Part shown: piece by piece, positions 44,711 through 52,751 of the stretch
Layout of the letters: each line of letters starts with the position of its first letter
Numbering within the stretch: position 1 is the first letter of the stretch
Source: Paenibacillus harenae DSM 16969
GTDB taxonomy: Bacteria > Bacillota > Bacilli > Paenibacillales > Paenibacillaceae
Length of the DNA: 64,000 nucleotides
NCBI RefSeq assembly: GCF_000422465.1
Contig: NZ_KE383842.1
Span: forward strand, 289,040 to 353,039
Reading direction: 5' to 3'
Program-made: the position numbers and the translations under genes
The notes under the pieces: generated by a model
Told to the model about the DNA's origin: nothing
What the model saw: only the letters and a program-made list of their open reading frames with translations
Databases searched by the model: none

Positions 44711-44763
44711 GGGCCGCACCGGCGGAAGCCATTTCATTTGATGACAAAAAGGAGCTGACAGTT

Positions 44764-46842
44764 ATGGAGAACGGGGCAACAGCAGGAACGATTAACCGAC
44801 CGGCCGGCAAACAGGCCTCACTTACTCAGCCCTTGCTGCAGGTCCAGGATCTGCACACGCATTTCTTCACGGAGTCCGGCACCGTCAAAGCGGTAAACGG
44901 CGTGAGCTTCGAGCTGCAGCGCGGCGAACGGCTTGCCGTCGTCGGAGAGAGCGGATCGGGCAAAAGCGCGATGGCGATGTCGCTGATCCAGCTTATCGCA
45001 TATCCGGGCAAGCTTGTATCGGGCAGCATCCGGCTGGACGGCAAGGAGCTGGTCGGATTAGGCGAGCCGGAGCTGAACAAGCTGAGGGGCAGCGCGATCG
45101 GCACCGTTTTCCAGGATCCGATGTCCTCGCTTGATCCGGTTATGCGGGTAGAGGATCAGATGATTCAGCCGATCCGCATGCACCTGAAGCTGGGGCAGAA
45201 GGAAGCGCGCAAGCATGCGGTGGATCTGCTCACCAGGGTCGGCATTCCCGATGCGGATAACCGGATCTCCGCTTATCCGTTCGAGATGAGCGGCGGCATG
45301 CGGCAGCGGGTCATGATCGCGATGGCGTTATCGTGCCGGCCGAAGCTGATTTTGGCCGACGAACCGACGACTGCCTTGGACGTGACGATTCAGGCGCAAA
45401 TCGTCGAGCTGTTGAAGACGATGACCGAGACGACCGGCAGCGCTATGATGTTCATTACGCATGATCTGGGGCTGGTCGCCCGTTTCGCCCAGAAGGTGGC
45501 CGTCATGTATGCGGGTAAAATCGTGGAATCCGGCACGGTGGGGGAAATATTCAGCTCGCCCAAACATCCGTATACCCAAAGCCTGCTGAAGACGATCCCA
45601 AGCGTCAGCGGCGAGAAGCGGAGACGGCTGCTGCAAATTCAAGGCCTTCCGCCGGACATGAAGCTGCATATAACCGGCTGCTCCTATAAGGAGCGCTGCC
45701 CCGCGGCATCGGAACGCTGTTACACGGATGCGCCGGAGCTTATGCCGCGGGAGGGCGGGCAGTCCGCCGCTTGTTGGCTGAAGAATGGTCTGATGACGGA
45801 GGGGTATGAGAGCATCACGACTTTGCTGAGCCAAGGAGAGAAGCCGGAAGCGAAAGAGGGCTGGAATCGTATACCGTTAAACGGTTCCGTCTCGGAGCAG
45901 CCGGACTCCCCGGGCGATGATAATGTCGTGCTGCGGATTACCGATTTGCATAAGCATTTCAAAAAAGCGTCGTTGCTGCCTTGGAAAAAGGGTGCCGAAA
46001 TCCGAGCCGTGGGAGGCATAAGCTTAAAGCTGCAGCGCGGGGAGACGATGGGCATCGTCGGTGAAAGCGGCTGCGGCAAAAGCACGACCGCCCGCATGCT
46101 GCTGGGGCTCGATGAACCGACGAGCGGCCGGATCGAAATAAACGGCAGCATTCAAATCGTATTCCAGGATCCTTACTCCTCCTTCAACCCGAAGATGAAA
46201 ATATCCGATATTATCGCCGAACCGCTTCATGTGCGCAAGATCGGGACGAAAGAGGAAAGACTGCGGCGCGTCCGCGAGCTCATCAAGAAGGTGGGGCTGG
46301 ATCTGTCTTATTTGTCACGGTATCCGAGCCAGTTAAGCGGCGGCCAACGGCAAAGGGTCGGCGTGGCGAGAGCGCTCGCGCTTGATCCAAGCATCGTCGT
46401 TGCCGATGAGCCGACTTCGGCGCTCGACGTGTCGGTGCGCGCGCAAATTATTAATTTGTTATGCGATTTGAAGGAGGAGATGGGTCTCAGCTTCGTATTC
46501 ATCTCCCATGATCTATCGACGGTACGTTACATTTCCGATACGATCGCGGTCATGTATCTCGGCGAAATCGTCGAATACGGTCCGGCTGAAGAGATATTCG
46601 TTCATCCGGCGCATCCTTACACGAAAGCGCTGCTTGCCGCCGTGCCGGTTCCCGATCCGATGATCGAGGGTGAAAGAACGATCGAACAGCTGAGGGGCGA
46701 GCTGCCGAGCCCGGCGAATCCCCCTGCCGGATGCGCGTTCAGCAGCCGTTGTCCGCATGTGACCGCGAAGTGCACCGAACGAAAGCCGCCGCTTCGGGGT
46801 TACCTGGAGCGCCGGGAGGTCGCTTGCCATGCTGTCTCCTGA
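44764..46842 (+). CDS. Fused double ATPase of the dipeptide-type importer (DppD-DppF)
   Basis: A 692-residue protein with two complete ABC ATPase domains in one chain. The first has GESGSGKSA, MSGGMRQRV and LADEPTTALD. The second has GESGCGKST, LSGGQRQRV and VADEPTSALD. Each ends in the oligopeptide-transporter C-terminal region with a cysteine cluster (KERCPAASERC and SSRCPHVTAKC). Usually these are two genes. The fusion joins them by a linker of about 60 residues (about 350-410). AAAGGAG precedes ATG 44764. It overlaps the MFS gene by 14 bases. Confidence 0.92.
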   Translation: MENGATAGTINRPAGKQASLTQPLLQVQDLHTHFFTESGTVKAVNGVSFELQRGERLAVVGESGSGKSAMAMSLIQLIAYPGKLVSGSIRLDGKELVGLGEPELNKLRGSAIGTVFQDPMSSLDPVMRVEDQMIQPIRMHLKLGQKEARKHAVDLLTRVGIPDADNRISAYPFEMSGGMRQRVMIAMALSCRPKLILADEPTTALDVTIQAQIVELLKTMTETTGSAMMFITHDLGLVARFAQKVAVMYAGKIVESGTVGEIFSSPKHPYTQSLLKTIPSVSGEKRRRLLQIQGLPPDMKLHITGCSYKERCPAASERCYTDAPELMPREGGQSAACWLKNGLMTEGYESITTLLSQGEKPEAKEGWNRIPLNGSVSEQPDSPGDDNVVLRITDLHKHFKKASLLPWKKGAEIRAVGGISLKLQRGETMGIVGESGCGKSTTARMLLGLDEPTSGRIEINGSIQIVFQDPYSSFNPKMKISDIIAEPLHVRKIGTKEERLRRVRELIKKVGLDLSYLSRYPSQLSGGQRQRVGVARALALDPSIVVADEPTSALDVSVRAQIINLLCDLKEEMGLSFVFISHDLSTVRYISDTIAVMYLGEIVEYGPAEEIFVHPAHPYTKALLAAVPVPDPMIEGERTIEQLRGELPSPANPPAGCAFSSRCPHVTAKCTERKPPLRGYLERREVACHAVS

Positions 46843-48139
46843 GTTTTACCGGAAATTCGGCATTTATGGCGGGGGGTTATTCTTCACGATTACCGGAATG
46901 GCGCAGCCGTTCTTCACCCTATACGCACAGGAGATCGGGGCGTCGACGGCGGCGATCGGATTCATGGTTACGATGAGATCGCTGCTGCCGATTTTCATCG
47001 CGATGCCGATCGGCCAATTAATCGACTCCGTCGGGCCGATCCGGATGTTGAAGTACGGCAGCGTGCTGCTCATTCTCTCTTTATTTACGAATATGATCGC
47101 TACGGATCTATGGATGCTTAGTCTGTCCCAGGTGTTCATGGGCGCTTGCATTATCATTATGGCATCTTCGTTCCAAGTGCTCGTCTCGGAAGGGGAAATG
47201 GGAGAGCGTAATGAAAATATTAAAAAATATTCCATGTGGATGTCGGGCGGGGGCATGCTCGGCCCGTTAATCGGCGGAGCCTTGACCGCGATGTTCGCTA
47301 ACGAATTGTTTGGCTACAAATTTTCCTTCGGGGCGGCATGCGCCTCTTCGCTGCTGTTCTTCATCATGCTGCTGGTTGTGGCCAAAGGGTACCGGAACAC
47401 GGTCTATGCCGATGCCGTGAAGCCGAAGGACCTGCTCAAAATGAAAGGGATCGTCGACAGCTACGCAAACGGGATTCACTTGACCAAAATCCGCTCCGTG
47501 CAGTTCGGACTGATCGGGACGTTTCTCATTATGTATATTCAGGCATTATATATGAGCTTCATGCCGATCTATCTCAACGAGCTGGGCTATTCGACCATTC
47601 TCATAGCGGTCATTATTTCGATAAAGGGTCTGGCCGGCATGCTGTCGCGTTACGGCCTGGGTTGGTTGATGAAGCGGACCCACATGGAGCGGATACTGCT
47701 TATCGCCGGACTGATCGCCGCGCTTTGCGTCGTCATTACGCCGATCGCCGGACTTCATGTAGCAGGGGTGATTCTGCTCGCATTAGTTATGGGAGGGGCC
47801 GTGGGCGTTAATTTGCCGGTTAGCATCATGATTATCGTCAATGATACGAAGGATTCGGACCGGGGCAAAATTATGGGGCTTCGTCTTATTATGAACCGCT
47901 TCTCGCAAATTTTGAGTCCGGCCATGTTCGGCGTGTTAGGCCAGTGGTTCGGTCTTACGGTCGCCTTCTATGCCGGCGGGGGATTTTTGGTTGCGTCGAT
48001 GGTGGGCTTTTCCGCCTATACCTCGTTGAAGTGGAAGCTGCGAACGCAGGGGATGCCCGGGAAGGAACGAAGCGGAAGGAAGGAGCGACTTGCCGGCGCT
48101 CCGCCGCCGGGCGAAGAGCCGAAGCCTCATACGATGTAA
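46829..48139 (+). CDS. MFS transporter
   Basis: A 436-residue MFS protein with about twelve helices, starting in the last 14 bases of the ATPase gene. It has FYRKFGIYGGGLFFTITGMAQPFF and IGQLIDSVGPIRM, and a charged tail of about 35 residues. It is the last gene of the amidohydrolase-importer operon and may export the product of the hydrolases or a toxic by-product, which is only inferred from position. The substrate is unknown. There is no separate ribosome site beyond the coupled stop. Confidence 0.82.
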   Translation: MLSPEFYRKFGIYGGGLFFTITGMAQPFFTLYAQEIGASTAAIGFMVTMRSLLPIFIAMPIGQLIDSVGPIRMLKYGSVLLILSLFTNMIATDLWMLSLSQVFMGACIIIMASSFQVLVSEGEMGERNENIKKYSMWMSGGGMLGPLIGGALTAMFANELFGYKFSFGAACASSLLFFIMLLVVAKGYRNTVYADAVKPKDLLKMKGIVDSYANGIHLTKIRSVQFGLIGTFLIMYIQALYMSFMPIYLNELGYSTILIAVIISIKGLAGMLSRYGLGWLMKRTHMERILLIAGLIAALCVVITPIAGLHVAGVILLALVMGGAVGVNLPVSIMIIVNDTKDSDRGKIMGLRLIMNRFSQILSPAMFGVLGQWFGLTVAFYAGGGFLVASMVGFSAYTSLKWKLRTQGMPGKERSGRKERLAGAPPPGEEPKPHTM

Positions 48140-48216
48140 TGATACGGGTGAAGCCCAATTCAACCTATCCCTGCCGATCGGAACTTTAACACGGCAGCGC
48201 TTTAAACGAATGTGAT

Positions 48217-48255
48217 GCCCGGAAGGGCAGCTCCTAAGTGGAGCTGCTTCCGGGC
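48217..48255. terminator. Strong bidirectional hairpin
   Basis: GCCCGGAA and GCAGCTCC pair with GGAGCTGC and TTCCGGGC, followed by TTTGTTTC on the plus strand. It ends the importer operon and overlaps the last codons of the convergent gene. Confidence 0.8.
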
Positions 48256-49007
48256 TTTGTTTCATTGAAGGGAGACGGCCGCGGTTCGGCCGAATAAAAC
48301 CATTCCCAGATTGCATTTATCGTTTTTGCGAGATTGGATACGGAGCCTCTGCCGGCCTTTGGCGAGAAGAAGTTCGGATATTGGCCTTCAATATCCAGCA
48401 TCGCGACGTTGCCGGGGGCGTAGAAGCGCCGTCCTTTCTCCCGCGCATTGTATAACAATCCAGGGTAGCGGTGCGAACTGAACCGGTACTTGGCATGGGA
48501 CCAGCCGCCTTGCCAAGGAAGAGAGTCGCCCTCGAGCCAGACGCCTTTCTTGGCGATATAACCTACCCGTTCTTGAAAACGTCCGCCAATCGGCACTTTA
48601 GGCGATCCGACCTGTACGATGAATCGGACATCGATTCCGTCTCTCTCCAGCAGCTCGGCGGCATGGTAGGCAGCGGCTCCGCCGCTGCCGCAGCCGATAA
48701 GCAGGACCGGATCACGCGCGCCAAGGGTTCGAACCAGCCGTCTTGCTTCTTGTCCTCCGGCTGATTGCTGTACCTGCTCGGGGTAGAGACGGATGTCGCG
48801 CCGCACGGCTTTGGCTTGCTTGAACAGGTTTTCGTTTCCACCGCCATAGGGAAACAGGACTCGGATCGTCACCGTCATTTGCTCCTGCTCGAACCGGCTC
48901 TTCAGCGCTTCTGCCAGCGGCCGGAATTCCGGCTCCGCGGCGCGGATGCCTGCTACCAGATAGATGTTCACCCGTTTACGATTTGACATGACCGGCATAG
49001 CCTTCAT
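48234..49007 (-). CDS. Possible alpha/beta-hydrolase-like protein
   Basis: A 257-residue protein of unknown role. The pattern looks like an alpha/beta hydrolase: INIYLVAGIRAAEPEF-type first strand (VNIYLVAGIRA), then a nucleophile elbow candidate LIGCGSGGAAAYHAAELL with Ser in GCGSGG. The catalytic Asp and His are not clear. GGAGGAAGG is next to the ATG at 49007, and the in-frame ATG at 48998 is also possible. It is convergent with the importer operon and follows the ArsR-type gene on the same strand after 150 bases. Confidence 0.6.
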   Translation of the reverse strand: MKAMPVMSNRKRVNIYLVAGIRAAEPEFRPLAEALKSRFEQEQMTVTIRVLFPYGGGNENLFKQAKAVRRDIRLYPEQVQQSAGGQEARRLVRTLGARDPVLLIGCGSGGAAAYHAAELLERDGIDVRFIVQVGSPKVPIGGRFQERVGYIAKKGVWLEGDSLPWQGGWSHAKYRFSSHRYPGLLYNAREKGRRFYAPGNVAMLDIEGQYPNFFSPKAGRGSVSNLAKTINAIWEWFYSAEPRPSPFNETKPGSSST

Positions 49008-49158
49008 CCTTCCTCCGCATAAGTATGCTTTTGAAACACTTCGTCAAAAGACCGGGCGGCTCCTGCTTAAAACCGATGTATCGATTAGCCGGGAGGAGCT
49101 GGAAGAGCTATTCAGCCGTGTCAGATCTTGCGCCGTCGGCCGGCAAATATCGGAGATC

Positions 49159-50094
49159 TTAACCGGCATCGGATGCAACTTGGAACGAGACCTCGATGTT
49201 TTGGTTGTAATTGCCGAAGCTTTGCCCGAAGAGCGTTACGCCGCCGACGTTTGCCGCTTCGGACGGAACGGCAATCCGGAAGGGCAAGTCTTTGCCGAAT
49301 GCCGGATGAATATCCCGGACCGTTACGCCCGACAGTTTGACCCCGTCGATGTAAGAGCCTTCTTCCGTTACGGAGACGATCTTCAGCAGACCGTGCTGGG
49401 TCTTATTCTTCTGCGGCCACCAGTCCGGATTGAGGATGCCTCGTCTCTCCCCGAAGTCGCCCGGGCATGTCCAAGTCCCGAGCCGCACCCGGTTCAGTTC
49501 GAATGAAATGTCGGACGGCCAATTCTCATTGCAGCCGGGAGCTTCCGAGCAAAGCTCCATCGATAAGTCGATCCGGACGAGACGCTGTCCGGGCAATAGG
49601 TAATTCGGTATGCGGTACTCCACGAAGCCCTCGGCAAACCAAAGGACGTCGGCTTCGAAGCGCCGGGGATCGGAAAAGTATCGGGGGTCGTCCATTTGTC
49701 CCACGAATGAAGACGGGACGGCCAAGCCGCAAGTAGGCTTCACGGAATAGTCGGTGTAATGCCCGATCCGAATGGAGCAGGACAAATGATCTTTGACTTC
49801 CGGCTCAGCGCGGAAGCTCCCTTGAAAGGCTTCCATGGCGAGCGAGCATATTTTTTGTCGGCCATGCTTGCCTGGAGCCGGCTTGCAGGAGACAATTCCG
49901 GCTTCCTCCAGCTTCTGAATATGGACGGTTACGGTCGCGGAAGAAAAGGACAGCCGATCCGCGATTTCGCGTACGCTCATAGGCTGCTTCGCGAGCATAT
50001 CGATAACGTCCAGGCGCGCCTTGGAGGACAGCGCTTCATATACGAGTAACGACTTGTGATCGGTTGATAGGAATCGGATGACGATCGCCTCCAT
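49159..50094 (-). CDS. ArsR-type regulator with a long C-terminal domain
   Basis: A 311-residue protein. Residues 20-85 are an ArsR-like winged helix (SKARLDVIDMLAKQPMSVREIADRLSFSSATVTVHIQKLEEAGIV). The remaining 220 residues are a beta-rich domain of no family I can name, which may sense a sugar acid or polyol. No ribosome site lies before the ATG (AATTAAATGG), and the predicted transcription start is only about 7 bases upstream, so translation may be leaderless. It is divergent from the enolase-superfamily gene and both promoters carry the same operator, so it probably represses both. Confidence 0.75.
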   Translation of the reverse strand: MEAIVIRFLSTDHKSLLVYEALSSKARLDVIDMLAKQPMSVREIADRLSFSSATVTVHIQKLEEAGIVSCKPAPGKHGRQKICSLAMEAFQGSFRAEPEVKDHLSCSIRIGHYTDYSVKPTCGLAVPSSFVGQMDDPRYFSDPRRFEADVLWFAEGFVEYRIPNYLLPGQRLVRIDLSMELCSEAPGCNENWPSDISFELNRVRLGTWTCPGDFGERRGILNPDWWPQKNKTQHGLLKIVSVTEEGSYIDGVKLSGVTVRDIHPAFGKDLPFRIAVPSEAANVGGVTLFGQSFGNYNQNIEVSFQVASDAG

Positions 50095-50097
50095 TTA

Positions 50098-50114
50098 ATT
50101 AGTTAAAATACTAA
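50098..50114. promoter_or_regulatory. Operator 1 of the ArsR-type regulator
   Basis: ATTAGTTAAAATACTAA is a near-copy (14 of 16 core positions) of the dyad at 50214-50231. It covers the predicted -10 box of the regulator's own promoter, which fits autorepression. Confidence 0.6.
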
Positions 50115-50136
50115 CAAAAATGATGAATGTCTGCAA
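50108..50136 (-). promoter_or_regulatory. Possible promoter of the ArsR-type gene
   Basis: On the minus strand TTGCAG (50136-50131), a 17-base spacer and TAGTAT (50113-50108). The start point would fall near 50101, leaving only about 7 bases before the ATG at 50094. Confidence 0.5.
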
Positions 50137-50159
50137 GTTCAGAAATATACGCGCTCATA

Positions 50160-50189
50160 TTGACATATAATTCGTAAAGTTTCTATAAT
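50160..50189 (+). promoter_or_regulatory. Promoter of the enolase-superfamily gene
   Basis: TTGACA (50160-50165), 18 bases and TATAAT (50184-50189): consensus boxes. Transcription would start near 50196, just before operator 2. Confidence 0.65.
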
Positions 50190-50213
50190 CAACATAGGGA
50201 AATGACATATAAA

Positions 50214-50231
50214 ATTAGTTAAATAACTAAT
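50214..50231. promoter_or_regulatory. Operator 2 of the ArsR-type regulator
   Basis: ATTAGTTA and TAACTAAT form a perfect 8-bp inverted repeat with a 2-base centre. It lies about 18 bases after the predicted start of the enolase-superfamily transcript, a roadblock position. Confidence 0.65.
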
Positions 50232-50278
50232 TAAATGGATAGAGGGATGGCGGAGAGGCGAGAGGAGAGTGACGATTA

Positions 50279-51433
50279 ATGGATATTTCGGCAATTTTAC
50301 CGGATTGGAAAGTGGAGAAAATCGAAGTCGCGGCCCTGCGGGGGGAACGCGCCAGAAACGCGGGTTCCAACGGCAGGCTTGGCGAACACGGCAAGAGATG
50401 CTCGGTCGGTATCGCACGCATTACGATTGATGGACAGACAGGTTACGGAAGTACGGGCTTGCTGACGCAAGCTCAAGGAGAAGCTCTCATCGGCAAACGT
50501 CTAATCGATTTATTTGATTCGGAGGGCAGATTGCTCGAGCCGTACCGCATTCCGCTCGAATATCCGATCTTGGACTGGTTGGGGCGCAGACGGAACGAAC
50601 CGGTGTATGAAATGATCTCGGGCAGCCACCGTGAACAAGGGTCGCCTCTTGTTGTGCCTTGCTACGATACCTCGCTTTATTTCGATGATCTGCACCTGGC
50701 GGATGAGCGGGAAGCGGTGAAACTGTTGGAGGAGGAAGCGGCGCAGGGTCTCGCCAAGGGTCACCGTCATTTTAAAATCAAAGTCGGCCGCGGCGGCCGC
50801 CATATGCCGATATGGGAAGGCACAAAACGGGATATTGCCATCATCCATGGCGTTGCCGGGGTTGCCGGCCCGTCGGGCCGCATCATGATTGACGCCAATA
50901 ACGCATATAATTTGAATCTGACGAAGGAAGTGCTGGCTGCGGTTGCGGACGTCAATTTGTATTGGATCGAAGAAGCCTTCCATGAAGATGATGTGCTGTA
51001 CGCGGATTTGAAAGCCTGGCTTCAGAGCCGCAACCAGGAGGTGCTTATCGCGGACGGCGAGGGACTTGCCTCTCCCCATCTCGTGAATTGGGCGATGAAA
51101 GGCTATGTCGACGTGCTTCAATATGACATCATTCACCCGGGCTTTACCCACTGGCTGGAACTGGGAGCCAAGTTGGATTCGCATGGCCTGAGATCGGCTC
51201 CGCACTGTTATGGCAACGCTTACGGCATATATGCTCTGGGACACGTGGCTGCAGGGATCAAAAATTTCGAATTCGTGGAGTGCGACGACATTGTAATCGA
51301 AGGAATGGACGTCTCCGCATACCGAATCGAAGACGGTCTATTCCACGTCCCGGCCAAAGCGGGCTTCGGCATTGATTTCGACGATGAGCTGTTCGCAAGA
51401 GAAGTTGCGAAGTCAGGCTGGAGCCGGCAATGA
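50279..51433 (+). CDS. Mandelate racemase/muconate-lactonizing-type enolase-superfamily enzyme
   Basis: A 384-residue enolase-superfamily protein. The N-terminal capping domain is followed by a barrel with the KxK pair in HFKIKVGRGGRH, metal ligands in MIDANNAYNLN, NLYWIEEAFHEDD and VLIADGEG, and a late SAPHCYGNAYGI strand (His). Such enzymes dehydrate or racemise sugar acids and related carboxylates. An acid-sugar role fits the neighbouring uronate-type operon at 57-64 kb, although they are separate units. AGGAG lies about 12 bases before the ATG. It is controlled by the divergent ArsR-type gene. Confidence 0.87.
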   Translation: MDISAILPDWKVEKIEVAALRGERARNAGSNGRLGEHGKRCSVGIARITIDGQTGYGSTGLLTQAQGEALIGKRLIDLFDSEGRLLEPYRIPLEYPILDWLGRRRNEPVYEMISGSHREQGSPLVVPCYDTSLYFDDLHLADEREAVKLLEEEAAQGLAKGHRHFKIKVGRGGRHMPIWEGTKRDIAIIHGVAGVAGPSGRIMIDANNAYNLNLTKEVLAAVADVNLYWIEEAFHEDDVLYADLKAWLQSRNQEVLIADGEGLASPHLVNWAMKGYVDVLQYDIIHPGFTHWLELGAKLDSHGLRSAPHCYGNAYGIYALGHVAAGIKNFEFVECDDIVIEGMDVSAYRIEDGLFHVPAKAGFGIDFDDELFAREVAKSGWSRQ

Positions 51434-51476
51434 GCGGCGGATGCGGGGGAAGAAAACGTCTGAATAGCTGACGGTC

Positions 51477-51516
51477 AGCTCTATTCCAGGGAGTTTTTTA
51501 TTGGAATAGAGCTTTT
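51477..51516 (+). terminator. Rho-independent terminator after the enolase-superfamily gene
   Basis: AGCTCTATTCC pairs with GGAATAGAGCT, followed by TTT. The 15-base loop also carries a T-run. Confidence 0.8.
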
Positions 51517-51524
51517 CGGTCTTT

Positions 51525-51663
51525 ATAACGAACATTTATGATAGATAAAACGAGGTGAAAGTTCGAATTCACGTTAATATTTTATTAAAATAGGTTATTG
51601 TTTCGGCAACAATAATGAATTATAGTTAATTCAAGAGATTTTTGCTAACTGAGTGTTCGTTAT
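51525..51663. repeat. 10-bp inverted repeat framing the peptide-operon promoter
   Basis: ATAACGAACA (51525-51534) and TGTTCGTTAT (51654-51663) are exact reverse complements 119 bases apart. They enclose the predicted promoter, and the second copy lies in the leader of the HPr-kinase-like gene. They could be paired regulator sites. A small hairpin (TTATTGTT/AACAATAA) lies between them. Confidence 0.45.
51598..51626 (+). promoter_or_regulatory. Possible promoter of the peptide operon
   Basis: TTGTTT (51598-51603), a 17-base spacer and TATAGT (51621-51626) precede the HPr-kinase-like gene by about 60 bases. Both boxes are moderate matches. Confidence 0.45.
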
Positions 51664-51684
51664 TAAGAACTTAAAGGAGGTTAT

Positions 51685-52488
51685 ATGGAGAGTAACATTA
51701 TCATCGGAGAACATGTTCTCTGTATTTCTTTTGCCTCTTCAGCCGTCAGGTCGATCTTCAGCCGAACGTTTCCGACTGTTGTCGGCTGCAGCTCCAATGG
51801 CTTCGAACCGGATATCGCCGTTCATTTGGATGCGGGATACGGTACCCCGTTCATTAATTACAATGTTGTGAAGCAGCCGAATTCCGGAACAGTACGATAC
51901 TTAAGATCGGATTACTTGATTGAAACGGATGAGGAGTGTAGGCGGGCTGCGATCCGATTTCATGACGAGCTCGCATTAAAGCATGCCTTCATGCATGTAT
52001 ACAGTCTCTACATTGTGCGCCGCAGATGGGGGCTGCTCGTTCATTCCTCCTGCGTAACGGATAACAAGGGCGCGCATATGTTCACAGGCCGTTCCGGCGC
52101 TGGGAAGTCCACCGCGGCAGTCTTATCCGAATCCGAATCGAGAGGAATCATCGCCGACGAAGCGACGATCCTTCGCATACGCCCGGGCGAGGTGACCGTC
52201 TTCCATTCTCCTTTCCGGAGCGAGCTTCAGACTGCGGCCGCTCAAGAGCCGATGAAGTGGAGGCTCTCAAGCATTCATCTGCTTCATCAAGCCAAACAGC
52301 ACCGGCGGACGCCCATTGCCAAATCGGAAGGATTGATCCGTTTAATGGACAAAGTGTTTTTCTGGAATCCATCGTCCGGCGACACGAGAGCGATTATGGA
52401 ACTACTGAGGCAAACCGTTGATCTCGTTCCGTTGTACGACCTTTATTTTCGCAAGGATCCTTCATTCTGGGAGTTGATTTCCTCATGA
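51685..52488 (+). CDS. HPr-kinase-like protein (lasso-peptide-kinase type)
   Basis: A 267-residue protein with an HPr-kinase-like C-terminal domain. LLVHSSCV (about 118-124) leads to the P-loop FTGRSGAGKSTAA (133-145), and IIADEATIL (155-163) is the metal-binding strand. In Bacillota lasso-peptide clusters such kinases (PadeK in paeninodin) phosphorylate a serine at the precursor end, or serve related roles. Here the last peptide gene has no serine at its C-terminus, so the target is open. AAAGGAGG precedes the ATG. Its stop overlaps the PqqD-like gene (ATGA), the first of five overlaps in this operon. Confidence 0.82.
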   Translation: MESNIIIGEHVLCISFASSAVRSIFSRTFPTVVGCSSNGFEPDIAVHLDAGYGTPFINYNVVKQPNSGTVRYLRSDYLIETDEECRRAAIRFHDELALKHAFMHVYSLYIVRRRWGLLVHSSCVTDNKGAHMFTGRSGAGKSTAAVLSESESRGIIADEATILRIRPGEVTVFHSPFRSELQTAAAQEPMKWRLSSIHLLHQAKQHRRTPIAKSEGLIRLMDKVFFWNPSSGDTRAIMELLRQTVDLVPLYDLYFRKDPSFWELISS

Positions 52489-52751
52489 CCTTATACATTC
52501 GAAATCCAAGCTGCGAAGCCATTGAGCTGGACGGCGAGACGATGATCCTGAATCCGGACGGCTTAACGATTACCCAGCTCAGTCCGGTCGCAAGTTATTG
52601 CTGGTCGCTGCTGAGCGAGACCCATTCGGCCGGTTCGTTGTCGAGCGCGGTTCGCAGCCATTATGAAGAGACGGATCTTGCCGTTGAACAAGACATATCC
52701 TTGTTCCTGCGCGAATTAATGGAGTGTGGTCTCATTGCGGCAGCAGAGTAA
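52485..52751 (+). CDS. PqqD-like peptide-recognition protein
   Basis: An 88-residue PqqD fold: a small beta sheet (ELDGETMILNPDGLTITQL), then a helical body (SPVASYCWSLLSETHSAGSL and VEQDISLFLRELMECGLI). PqqD-like proteins bind the leader of ribosomal peptides and present it to modifying enzymes. In lasso clusters this is the B1 protein. No B2-type protease follows here. It starts in the stop of the kinase-like gene and overlaps the peptidase gene by 17 bases, so the products are probably made in step. Confidence 0.85.
   Translation: MTLYIRNPSCEAIELDGETMILNPDGLTITQLSPVASYCWSLLSETHSAGSLSSAVRSHYEETDLAVEQDISLFLRELMECGLIAAAE

Noticed and set aside
48964..49506. Plus-strand frame of 180 residues between the hydrolase-like and ArsR-type genes
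   Set aside because: Most of it is antisense to the ArsR-type gene and no ribosome site was found. A short helical-looking part (about 49030-49158) was not enough to call a gene.
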